Positions 5,718-12,051 of a stretch of 12,051 nucleotides of DNA are shown piece after piece. Location: NCBI GenBank assembly GCA_964361075.1, contig CAYHZL010000107.1, positions 1 to 12,051 of the forward strand. Reading direction: 5' to 3'. A program made the position numbers and the translations under genes. A model generated the notes under the pieces. It worked only from the letters and a program-made list of their open reading frames with translations, ran no database searches and had not been told where the DNA came from. The DNA comes from CAYHZL01 sp964361075. GTDB taxonomy: Bacteria; Bacteroidota; Ignavibacteria; UBA10030; UBA8401. Every line of letters starts with the position of its first letter. Within the stretch, counting starts at the first letter, position 1.

Positions 5718-6335
5718 ATGTCAATATATAATAATCTTGTGCCGATGGTGGTTGAACAAACAAGCCGCGGCGAACGTGCGTATGATATTTTTTCTCTTCT
5801 TCTGAAGCAGCGCATTGTATTTCTGGGAACAACTATTGACGATGCAGTGGCAAGTTTAGCAATTGCACAATTATTATTTTTGGAATCCGAAGATCCTGAA
5901 AAAGATATTCATCTCTACATCAATTCGCCCGGCGGCTCCGTCAGTGCCGGACTGGCAATTTACGATACCATGCAATATATTCGTCCGGCAGTTTCAACCA
6001 TTTGTGTTGGTATGGCGGCAAGTATGGGCGCAGTATTATTGCTGGCAGGTGAAAAAGGAAAACGCAAAGCACTTCCGAATTCTCGCATCATGATTCATCA
6101 ACCGTGGGGCGGCGCGCAAGGTACCGCGTCTGATATCAGCATTCAGGCAGAAGAAATTCTGAGAACGAAACGCAAGCTCAATGAAATTATTGCATCGCAT
6201 TGCGGAAAAACTGCTGACGATGTTGCACGTGATACAGACCGCGATAATTATATGTCTTCGGAACAAGCGAAAGAATACGGACTCATTGATTCTATTCTTG
6301 TAAAAAAAATTGTTGAAGTAAAGAAAGATAAATAA
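5718..6335 (+). CDS. clpP: ATP-dependent Clp protease proteolytic subunit
   Basis: The serine protease that forms the double-heptamer degradation chamber and works with ClpX. From ATG 5718 it is 205 residues. The catalytic triad is S102 (GMAASMGA), H127 (MIHQPWGG) and D176 (DRDNYMS), with the same spacing as in E. coli. The oxyanion/strand motif INSPGGSVSAG (68-78) is present. AAGG at 5706-5709 is well placed for ATG 5718. An in-frame GTG at 5688 would add ten residues unlike ClpP and lacks a ribosome binding site. The N-terminus YNNLVPMVVEQTSRGERAYD is typical and suggests a short cleaved or axial-loop propeptide. clpX starts 8 bases after the stop. Confidence 0.97.
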   Translation: MSIYNNLVPMVVEQTSRGERAYDIFSLLLKQRIVFLGTTIDDAVASLAIAQLLFLESEDPEKDIHLYINSPGGSVSAGLAIYDTMQYIRPAVSTICVGMAASMGAVLLLAGEKGKRKALPNSRIMIHQPWGGAQGTASDISIQAEEILRTKRKLNEIIASHCGKTADDVARDTDRDNYMSSEQAKEYGLIDSILVKKIVEVKKDK

Positions 6336-6343
6336 AAACATTC

Positions 6344-7603
6344 ATGAGCCAGAAACAACGAAGCGACGAAAAAATTAAGTGTTCCTTTTGCGGAAGACGA
6401 GCTGAAGAAGTCGCCAGCATTATTGCCGGTCCCGAAGTGTACATTTGCGACATGTGTGTTTCAACATCGGTTGATATTATTCGCAATAATGTTGCTTCCA
6501 TAAAAACAAAAAAGCTGAAGAACAAACAGCTGCTCACACCGGAACAAATTAAAAAATCTCTCGATGAATATATCATCGGGCAAGATGAGGCAAAGAAGAC
6601 GCTTGCTGTTGCCGTGTACAATCATTACAAACGCATCGATTCAAAAGAACGCTTCGGTGAATTTGATGATGTTGAAATCGAAAAAAGTAATGTGTTATTG
6701 ATTGGTTCGACCGGTACAGGAAAAACATTGCTTGCGCAAACATTGGCAAAAATTTTAGACGTTCCGTTTGCCATTGCCGATGCAACAACATTGACCGAAG
6801 CCGGTTATGTTGGCGACGACGTTGAAACAATTCTCGTGTATCTTTTGCAAAATGCGGAATTCAATGTTGACCGTGCCGAGCATGGCATCGTGTATATTGA
6901 TGAGATTGACAAAATTACGCGCAAGAGCGACAGCGCCTCCATTACACGCGATGTTTCGGGCGAAGGTGTGCAGCAAGCATTATTGAAAATTCTCGAAGGA
7001 ACAATTGCCGGCGTTCCACCAAAAGGCGGACGCAAACATCCCGAGCAAAGTCTGATTAACGTGAACACAAAAAATATTTTGTTTATTTGCGGCGGCGCGT
7101 TTGAAGGACTCGATAAAATTATTTCGAAACGCATCAACCAAAATCAAATTGGTTTCGATGCCGATATTCGCAGTAAGACGGATGTTACTGCAGACGAATA
7201 TCTGAAACAAGTAGAACCGGATGATCTGTTGAAATACGGATTGATTCCGGAATTTATCGGACGACTGCCTGTGATTACTACGCTGCATTCGCTTTCGGAA
7301 GAAGCGTTACTGAATATTCTTTCTGAGCCGCGCAATGCGTTAGTGAAGCAGTTCAAAAAATTATTTAGATATGAAGGTTCTGAATTGGAGTTCGAGCATG
7401 AAGCGTTACGCGCCATTGTGAAAAAAGCGATGTCACGTAAAACCGGTGCGCGCGCATTGCGTTCGATTGTTGAAGAGATTATGCTGGAAATAATGTATCA
7501 GCTTCCTTCGAAATCAAACGTAACGAAATGCATTATTACAAAAGAAACGGTAGCAAAAAAGAAAGATCCGATTTTTGTTATTGAAGAAAGAAAGTCGGCG
7601 TAA
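6344..7603 (+). CDS. clpX: ATP-dependent Clp protease ATP-binding subunit ClpX
   Basis: The hexameric AAA+ unfoldase that feeds tagged proteins into ClpP. It is 419 residues and complete. The N-terminal zinc-binding domain has C13, C16, C35 and C38. Walker A is GSTGTGKT (121-128), slightly different from the common GPTGSGKT. The GYVG pore loop is at 154-157, Walker B is YIDEID (D186, E187), and the RKH loop is at 230-232. The ClpP-docking IGF tripeptide is at 269-271. The arginine-finger region EFIGRLP includes R307, and the sensor-2 arginine is R370 in GARALR. No Shine-Dalgarno is visible before the ATG, which lies 8 bases after clpP, so translation is probably coupled. A terminator follows. 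Confidence 0.97.
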   Translation: MSQKQRSDEKIKCSFCGRRAEEVASIIAGPEVYICDMCVSTSVDIIRNNVASIKTKKLKNKQLLTPEQIKKSLDEYIIGQDEAKKTLAVAVYNHYKRIDSKERFGEFDDVEIEKSNVLLIGSTGTGKTLLAQTLAKILDVPFAIADATTLTEAGYVGDDVETILVYLLQNAEFNVDRAEHGIVYIDEIDKITRKSDSASITRDVSGEGVQQALLKILEGTIAGVPPKGGRKHPEQSLINVNTKNILFICGGAFEGLDKIISKRINQNQIGFDADIRSKTDVTADEYLKQVEPDDLLKYGLIPEFIGRLPVITTLHSLSEEALLNILSEPRNALVKQFKKLFRYEGSELEFEHEALRAIVKKAMSRKTGARALRSIVEEIMLEIMYQLPSKSNVTKCIITKETVAKKKDPIFVIEERKSA

Positions 7604-7625
7604 AAAATGTTGCCGAATTCTTAAT

Positions 7626-7657
7626 AAAAAAGCCAGCACGTTTTGTGCTGGTTTTTT
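7626..7657 (+). terminator. Intrinsic terminator after clpX
   Basis: CCAGCAC (7633-7639) pairs with GTGCTGG (7645-7651) around a 5-nt loop. The stem is extended by an A-run on the left against TTTTTT (7652-7657). It closes tig-clpP-clpX. The A-run would give T's on the other strand, but no minus-strand gene needs it. Confidence 0.88.
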
Positions 7658-7695
7658 AGTTATTAGGAAGGTCACTCTGTCTAAAAGTAATACAC

Positions 7696-8802
7696 ATGAG
7701 CAACCACGAATTTTATATGAAACGTGCAATAGAACTTGCACGCGGCGGATGGGGAAGAACAAATCCAAATCCTCTCGTGGGAGCTTTGATAGTAAAAGAC
7801 GGAAAAATAATTGCAGAAGGATTTCACGAATCGTATGGCATGGCGCATGCAGAAGTTGTTGCAATACAAAATGCACATCAAGAAATTCGCGACACTACAT
7901 TGTATGTGAATCTGGAGCCATGCTCACACTACGGCAAAACTCCACCGTGTGTCAAGGCAATTATTGAATCGGGAGTTTCAGAAGTTGTTGTTGCAATGGT
8001 AGATCCAAATCCTCTTGTTGCCGGGAACGGTATTCGCATGTTGAAGGATGCAGGAGTTCGCGTTGTTGAAGGAGTTCTGGAACATGAGGCGAGAATTTTA
8101 AATGAAATATTCATAACGTATATTAGTAAGAAGAAACCGTTCGTCATCATGAAAACTGCGATGACGCTCGATGGAAAAATTTGTTCCAGCAGTGGTGATT
8201 CAAAATGGATTTCCGGCGAGCGCTCACGGCACTATGTGCATACGCTTCGAGATAGAGTGGCGGCTGTGATGGTAGGAAAAAATACAATCCTTAAAGACAA
8301 TCCTTTTCTTACCACAAGATTGGTGGATGGAAACGGAAAAGATGCTATACGCATTGTGGTTGATAGCAACGGAGCAATTTCTGAAAACTGCAATGCCATA
8401 ACAGTGAAATCGAATGCCGGTGTAATTCTTGCAACAACGTCGGCAATTCCATTCGAAAAAGAAAAAATACTTCAAGAAAAAAAAGTGCAGATATTAAAGT
8501 TGGAAGATGATAATGGCCGTGTCGATCTGAATCAATTAATGAATAAGCTCTATACACTTGGAATTGACAGTGTGCTTTTGGAAGGCGGCGGAAATCTTAA
8601 TGCCTCGGCTTTGGCAAGTAAAATTGTTGACAAAGTGATGTTTTTCATTTCGCCGAAAATTATTGGCGGGAGAAATGCACTCACTCCTGTTGAAGGTGTT
8701 GGAATACAAAATATGCGGGATGCTCTCGAAATAAAAAATATAAGTGTTACGACGTTCGATGATGATCTATGCATCGAAGGCTATACGTATTTTCATGTAT
8801 GA
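7696..8802 (+). CDS. ribD: Bifunctional riboflavin biosynthesis deaminase/reductase RibD
   Basis: RibD deaminates the pyrimidine made by GTP cyclohydrolase II and then reduces its ribosyl side chain with NADPH. It is 368 residues, the standard length. The N-terminal deaminase has H51-A-E53 and C76...C85 (PCSHYGKTPPC), the zinc ligands and proton shuttle, plus TNPNPLVGA (22-30). The C-terminal reductase starts near 148 (PFVIMKTAMTLDGK) and includes GDSKWISG and the nucleotide-binding LLEGGGNLNA near residue 295. The ATG at 7696 is only 38 bases after the clpX terminator T-run and has no visible Shine-Dalgarno. No FMN riboswitch fits in that space. It is the first gene of the rib cluster; ribE follows after 15 bases. 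Confidence 0.95.
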   Translation: MSNHEFYMKRAIELARGGWGRTNPNPLVGALIVKDGKIIAEGFHESYGMAHAEVVAIQNAHQEIRDTTLYVNLEPCSHYGKTPPCVKAIIESGVSEVVVAMVDPNPLVAGNGIRMLKDAGVRVVEGVLEHEARILNEIFITYISKKKPFVIMKTAMTLDGKICSSSGDSKWISGERSRHYVHTLRDRVAAVMVGKNTILKDNPFLTTRLVDGNGKDAIRIVVDSNGAISENCNAITVKSNAGVILATTSAIPFEKEKILQEKKVQILKLEDDNGRVDLNQLMNKLYTLGIDSVLLEGGGNLNASALASKIVDKVMFFISPKIIGGRNALTPVEGVGIQNMRDALEIKNISVTTFDDDLCIEGYTYFHV

Positions 8803-8817
8803 GTAATCAGGACTACT

Positions 8818-9471
8818 ATGTTTACGGGAATTATTGAAGAACTTGGTGTTGTTAATACTATTATCCGAGGAAGTAAATCAATAATGCTATCCATTGCATG
8901 CGAGAAAATTATTGACGATGTGCGTATCGGCGATAGCATTGCAGTTGATGGTGTTTGTCTTACAGTGACGAAGAAAGAGGGAAATTGGTTTTTTGTCGAT
9001 GTAATGCCTGAGACCATGCGAGTGACAGGAATGCACAAATTAAAAGTTGCTGGGAAAGTTAACATTGAGAGAGCGCTAAAACTTTCCGATAGATTGGGAG
9101 GGCATATTGTGAGCGGCCATATTGATGGCACAGGAAAAATAATAGAGCGACGAGAAGAAGAAAATGCACTGCGGATTACCATTGAAGCATCTGCGGATAT
9201 ATTAAAATATATTATTACAAAAGGATCAGTCGGCATAGATGGTATTAGTCTCACCGTTGCCGAAGTGAATACACAATATTTCAAAGTGTCGTTAATTCCC
9301 CATACAACAATGAACACGACTTTAGGTTCTAAAAAAATTGGTGAAAGTGTAAATATCGAATGTGATGTTATTGGAAAATATGTTGAAAAATTATTGAATC
9401 AAAGCAGTCTTGATGTGAACAATAAAAAAAGAAGCACCTTGGAATTACTAAAAGAGAACGGTTTTATGTAG
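8818..9471 (+). CDS. ribE: Riboflavin synthase alpha subunit
   Basis: Dismutates two 6,7-dimethyl-8-ribityllumazine molecules into riboflavin plus the pyrimidine substrate; it usually acts as a trimer. It is 217 residues, with two tandem lumazine-binding barrels. The hallmark N-terminus MFTGIIEE and the first-barrel IAVDGVCLTV are present. The second barrel begins around SGHIDGTG (near residue 98) and repeats the motif as VGIDGISLTV (near 138-147). AGGA at 8809-8812 precedes the ATG. A palindromic repeat begins right at the stop codon. The name ribE is used for the alpha chain (called ribC in E. coli). Confidence 0.96.
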   Translation: MFTGIIEELGVVNTIIRGSKSIMLSIACEKIIDDVRIGDSIAVDGVCLTVTKKEGNWFFVDVMPETMRVTGMHKLKVAGKVNIERALKLSDRLGGHIVSGHIDGTGKIIERREEENALRITIEASADILKYIITKGSVGIDGISLTVAEVNTQYFKVSLIPHTTMNTTLGSKKIGESVNIECDVIGKYVEKLLNQSSLDVNNKKRSTLELLKENGFM

Positions 9472-9550
9472 CAGCAATCTCATTTTTTTTTCACAAGAAA
9501 AATGAGATCGCCACGTCTCCGCCTGCGGCGGATCCTCGCGATGACGCTGC
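9471..9550. repeat. Palindromic repeat inside the rib operon
   Basis: GCAGC (9471-9475) pairs with GCTGC (9546-9550). Inside are the stems ATCTCATTTTT/AAAAATGAGAT (9477-9487 with 9498-9508) and TCCGCC/GGCGGA (9518-9523 with 9527-9532). Read in reverse, GTCATCGCGAGGA...GGCGATCTCATTTTT resembles the element at 566-654 (GTCATTCCGAGGA...GGAATCTCGTTTT). The opposite arm is shortened to AATCTCATTTTT. No T-run follows the hairpins on the plus strand, so it is not a classic terminator; it may stabilise or segment the rib mRNA. Confidence 0.75.
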
Positions 9551-9580
9551 TCAGGTTTTTTAGATTGAGAGAGAACAACA

Positions 9581-10777
9581 ATGATGTTTAATACAATTGA
9601 AGAAGCTGTTGAAGATATTAAGAACGGAAAACTCGTTATCGTAGTTGATGATGATGAAAGAGAAAACGAGGGCGACTTGATAATGGCGGCAGAACATGCG
9701 ACGCCTGAAAATATTAATTTTATGGCAACGTATGGTAAAGGAATGATCTGCGCCCCGCTAACTGAAGAGCAAGCTCGTATTTTAGGATTACGTCTCATGT
9801 CTGAAACAAATACCGAACGAATGAAAACAGCATTTACTATTACGGTCGATCATAAAAGTTCTACTACCGGCATCTCTGCATTTGAAAGAGCAAAAACAAT
9901 TATTGCATTGGCAAATCCGAATGCCGTTCAAAATGATTTTGTAATGCCCGGACATGTATTTCCCTTGATCGCAAAAAATGGCGGTGTGTTGAAACGCGCC
10001 GGACATACTGAAGCGGCTGTTGATCTTGCTCGTATGGCAGGTTTAAATCCGGCAGGCGCAATTTGTGAAATTATGAACGATGACGGCACGATGGCACGAG
10101 TTCCACAACTGTTGGAATATGCAAAGAAACATACTCTGAAAATTATTTCAATAGCGGATTTAATTAAAAAAAGAAGAATGACTGAAAAATTAGTCATGAA
10201 ATCTGCTGAAGCAAAATTGCCAACGGCGTTTGGGGAATTTAAAATTGCTGTCTATGAAAACACAATCGATCAATATCAGCATGTTGCACTCATCAAAGGC
10301 GAAATACTTGGTGATGATGAACCGGTGCTCGTGCGCGTTCATTCCGAATGTTTAACAGGCGATACTTTTCATTCACTGAAGTGCGACTGCGGAGAACAAT
10401 TGGATGCGGCACTGCAAAAAATTAGTGAAGAAGGAAGAGGTGTAGTATTATATCTGCGGCAAGAAGGGCGCGGCATTGGTTTGCTTAATAAGATCCGTGC
10501 GTACGAATTGCAGGATGCAGGCAAAGACACGGTTGAAGCAAACACACTTCTTGGTTTTCCTCAAGACGCGCGAGAGTACGGAATTGGCGCACAAATATTA
10601 TACGATATTGGCGTGAGGAAAATGAAATTGTTGACGAACAATCCAAAAAAATTGGTAGGACTTAACGGATATGGTCTTGAAATTATTGAAAGGCTTCCAC
10701 TGTCAGTAAAAGCAAATGAAGCAAATGAATTTTATTTGAAAACAAAAAAAGAAAAGATGGGACATATTTTGAATTGA
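9581..10777 (+). CDS. ribBA: Fused DHBP synthase / GTP cyclohydrolase II (RibBA)
   Basis: Supplies both riboflavin precursors. The N-terminal domain converts ribulose 5-phosphate to 3,4-dihydroxy-2-butanone 4-phosphate, and the C-terminal domain opens GTP to the pyrimidine substrate of RibD. It is 398 residues, normal for the fusion. DHBP synthase shows DDDERENEGDL (23-33), TGISAFERAKTI and GHTEAAVDLARMAGL. GTP cyclohydrolase II shows zinc ligands C257, C268 and C270 (CLTGDTFHSLKCDC), YLRQEGRGIGL, the AREYG segment and LTNNPKK. Both halves keep their active-site motifs, unlike some RibBA proteins with one dead domain. ATGATG gives two possible starts (9581 or 9584); GAGAGA lies upstream. The palindromic repeat at 9471-9550 separates it from ribE. 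Confidence 0.96.
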   Translation: MMFNTIEEAVEDIKNGKLVIVVDDDERENEGDLIMAAEHATPENINFMATYGKGMICAPLTEEQARILGLRLMSETNTERMKTAFTITVDHKSSTTGISAFERAKTIIALANPNAVQNDFVMPGHVFPLIAKNGGVLKRAGHTEAAVDLARMAGLNPAGAICEIMNDDGTMARVPQLLEYAKKHTLKIISIADLIKKRRMTEKLVMKSAEAKLPTAFGEFKIAVYENTIDQYQHVALIKGEILGDDEPVLVRVHSECLTGDTFHSLKCDCGEQLDAALQKISEEGRGVVLYLRQEGRGIGLLNKIRAYELQDAGKDTVEANTLLGFPQDAREYGIGAQILYDIGVRKMKLLTNNPKKLVGLNGYGLEIIERLPLSVKANEANEFYLKTKKEKMGHILN

Positions 10778-10808
10778 ATTAACATTGACTTCAATCCGGT
10801 ACATTAAT

Positions 10809-10813
10809 AGGAG
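10809..10813 (+). promoter_or_regulatory. Ribosome binding site of ribH
   Basis: AGGAG six bases before the ATG at 10820. With the tig site it shows that the host uses Shine-Dalgarno pairing at some genes. Confidence 0.8.
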
Positions 10814-10819
10814 AAAAAA

Positions 10820-11290
10820 ATGGCAATTAAAACAAACGAAGGAAATTTGATATCAAAAAATATAAAATTTGCTATCATAGTAAGTCGCTTTAATGAATTT
10901 ATCAGCAATAAATTATTGAGTGGAGCAATTGATGGTCTTGTGAGACACGGCGCGAAAGAAGATGATATTGAAATTTCGTGGGTGCCGGGTTCGTTTGAAA
11001 TACCGCTGGTGGCAAAAAAAATTGCAAACTTGAAAAAAGTGGATGCTGTAATTTGTCTTGGTGCAGTAATTCGAGGCGATACACCACACTTTGATTATGT
11101 CGCAAGTGAAATTTCAAAAGGTATTGCAGCAGTTTCGTTGGAAACCGGCGTGCCGGTAATTTTCGGCGTGTTGACAACTGATACGATTGAACAAGCAATA
11201 GAACGTGCAGGAACGAAATCGGGTAATAAAGGATTTGATGCTGCTGTAACTGCAATTGAAATGGTTAATCTGATAAAAAGTATAAAATAA
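10820..11290 (+). CDS. ribH: 6,7-dimethyl-8-ribityllumazine synthase
   Basis: Condenses the RibD-derived pyrimidine with dihydroxybutanone phosphate to lumazine, the substrate of RibE; it forms pentamers or 60-mer capsids. It is 156 residues, the normal size. Substrate-site motifs are SRFN (22-25), VPGSFEIP (55-62) and GAVIRGDTPHFDYV (81-94) with catalytic H90, followed by FGVLTTDTIEQA and AGTKSGNKG. It lies 42 bases after ribBA with a good ribosome binding site and is the last gene of the rib cluster. It converges on rsmE. Confidence 0.97.
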   Translation: MAIKTNEGNLISKNIKFAIIVSRFNEFISNKLLSGAIDGLVRHGAKEDDIEISWVPGSFEIPLVAKKIANLKKVDAVICLGAVIRGDTPHFDYVASEISKGIAAVSLETGVPVIFGVLTTDTIEQAIERAGTKSGNKGFDAAVTAIEMVNLIKSIK

Positions 11291-11307
11291 TCTTTTTTGT
11301 GTATGGA

Positions 11308-11333
11308 GAGTGAGAGAAATTTTTCTCTCACTC
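11308..11333. terminator. Hairpin between convergent ribH and rsmE
   Basis: GAGTGAGAG (11308-11316) pairs with CTCTCACTC (11325-11333) around an A/T-rich loop, and overlaps the last bases of rsmE. No long T-run follows on either strand, so it is a weak intrinsic terminator at best. Its place between converging genes suggests a shared 3' end. Confidence 0.45.
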
Positions 11334-12050
11334 GTTTCCAATAATCCACGCCGCAGAAACAATAGCCGCGGTTTCAGTTCGCAATCTTCTTCTTCCCAAA
11401 GATACCTGCATAAAATTCGCTTGCTCTGCTGCAGTAATTTCTTCTTCTGTAAATCCACCTTCCGGTCCGATAATAATAATCACTGAGCGCGGCGGTGTAC
11501 GTAATCGCAATACTTCACCAATAAAGAGAACAGAATCTGTACGCTCATAGGGAATTAATTTCATTTCGTACGCGCCGATGTTGTTCAGCAATGTTTCAAA
11601 CTTTGTCGGCGGATAAATTTGTGGCAGCACACAACGACCTGATTGTTTCATTGCAGCGAGCGCAATATTTTGCCAGCGTTCTTCTTTTGAAGATTTTGCA
11701 ATTGTCCGGTTTGTTATTAATGGAATGAAACGCCTCACACCAAGTTCCGTTCCTTTCTCAATAATCCATTCCATGCGCGAAGGATTTTTTAACTGTGCAA
11801 CGGCAAGTGTTACTTCAATATCCGGCTCGTGGTGATGCTGATGGGCGTAGACAATTTCACATTCAACAGTGTGAAGAGAAATTGAACGAATAACAACTTC
11901 GTACGCAGTGCCATTTCCGTCGGCAACCCAGAGCATCTCGCCTTCCTGTTTACGCAATACGCGCGCAATGTGTTTTGCTTCATCACCTTCAATTGTAATA
12001 TACGTTCCGTTGATGGCTGTTGGTTCTACAAAAAAATAATCGTTCGACAT
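11328..12050 (-). CDS. rsmE: 16S rRNA m3U1498 methyltransferase RsmE
   Basis: Uses S-adenosylmethionine to methylate N3 of U1498 in helix 44 of 16S rRNA, near the decoding site. It is 240 residues and complete, with its ATG two bases from the window edge. The N-terminal PUA-like RNA-binding part contains HIARVLR (27-33). The SPOUT-fold catalytic part contains EKGTELGV (98-105), IGPEGGF (194-200) and the knot motif LGRRRLRTETA (218-228), which in most relatives reads LGxRILRTETA. It is on the opposite strand to everything else and is not part of the rib operon. Confidence 0.95.
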   Translation of the reverse strand: MSNDYFFVEPTAINGTYITIEGDEAKHIARVLRKQEGEMLWVADGNGTAYEVVIRSISLHTVECEIVYAHQHHHEPDIEVTLAVAQLKNPSRMEWIIEKGTELGVRRFIPLITNRTIAKSSKEERWQNIALAAMKQSGRCVLPQIYPPTKFETLLNNIGAYEMKLIPYERTDSVLFIGEVLRLRTPPRSVIIIIGPEGGFTEEEITAAEQANFMQVSLGRRRLRTETAAIVSAAWIIGNE

Positions 12051-12051
12051 A

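Noticed and set aside
7575..7967. 130-residue plus-strand frame over the clpX end and ribD start
   Set aside because: It crosses a strong terminator and overlaps two certain genes in another frame; composition (many R, N, C) is typical of a shadow frame.
9477..9508. Intrinsic terminator after ribE
   Set aside because: The stem is 11 bp but is followed by CGCCACG rather than T's, and it is part of the larger palindromic repeat.

Overview
The window is an AT-rich stretch of a bacterial chromosome made up of conserved housekeeping genes. It suggests the Bacteroidota/Chlorobiota/Ignavibacteria side of the tree. The reasons are the gene style (a Cu-amine-oxidase-like plus AMIN amidase, a fused RibBA, a short MutY), a Bacteroidota-style promoter box (TATATTTG) at the left end, and mixed use of Shine-Dalgarno sequences. 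AGGAG sits before tig and ribH, and almost nothing sits before clpX and ribD. The lineage is an inference from protein style, not from a marker gene. No phage, transposase, CRISPR, tRNA or rRNA was seen.

Layout, left to right. (1) 1-174: a probable promoter, then a roughly 90-nt two-hairpin RNA candidate with C-rich loops that ends in a strong intrinsic terminator. (2) 175-1632: a MutT-like Nudix hydrolase and a short MutY, two activities of the 8-oxoguanine (GO) defence, separated by an inverted repeat. (3) 1633-1989: a non-coding stretch with a second dispersed repeat, a terminator-like hairpin and a possible promoter. (4) 1990-4118: yajQ and a secreted N-acetylmuramoyl-L-alanine amidase, with an ATGA overlap. 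(5) 4119-4374: a perfect palindrome, a possible promoter and a nested array of small palindromic repeats reaching almost to the tig ribosome binding site. (6) 4375-7603: tig-clpP-clpX, the nascent-chain chaperone with the ClpXP protease, closed by a clear terminator. (7) 7696-11290: ribD-ribE-ribBA-ribH, the pathway-specific enzymes from GTP to riboflavin apart from the pyrimidine phosphatase, with a palindromic repeat between ribE and ribBA. (8) 11328-12050, minus strand: rsmE, convergent with ribH.

All the proteins belong to well-known families and look intact. The less ordinary material is between the genes. The C-rich double-hairpin RNA at the left edge is the best candidate for something undescribed. 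At least four repeat-like palindromic elements lie in four of the intergenic gaps. Three of them have GTCAT/ATGAC borders, and two other sites share a 19-base core.
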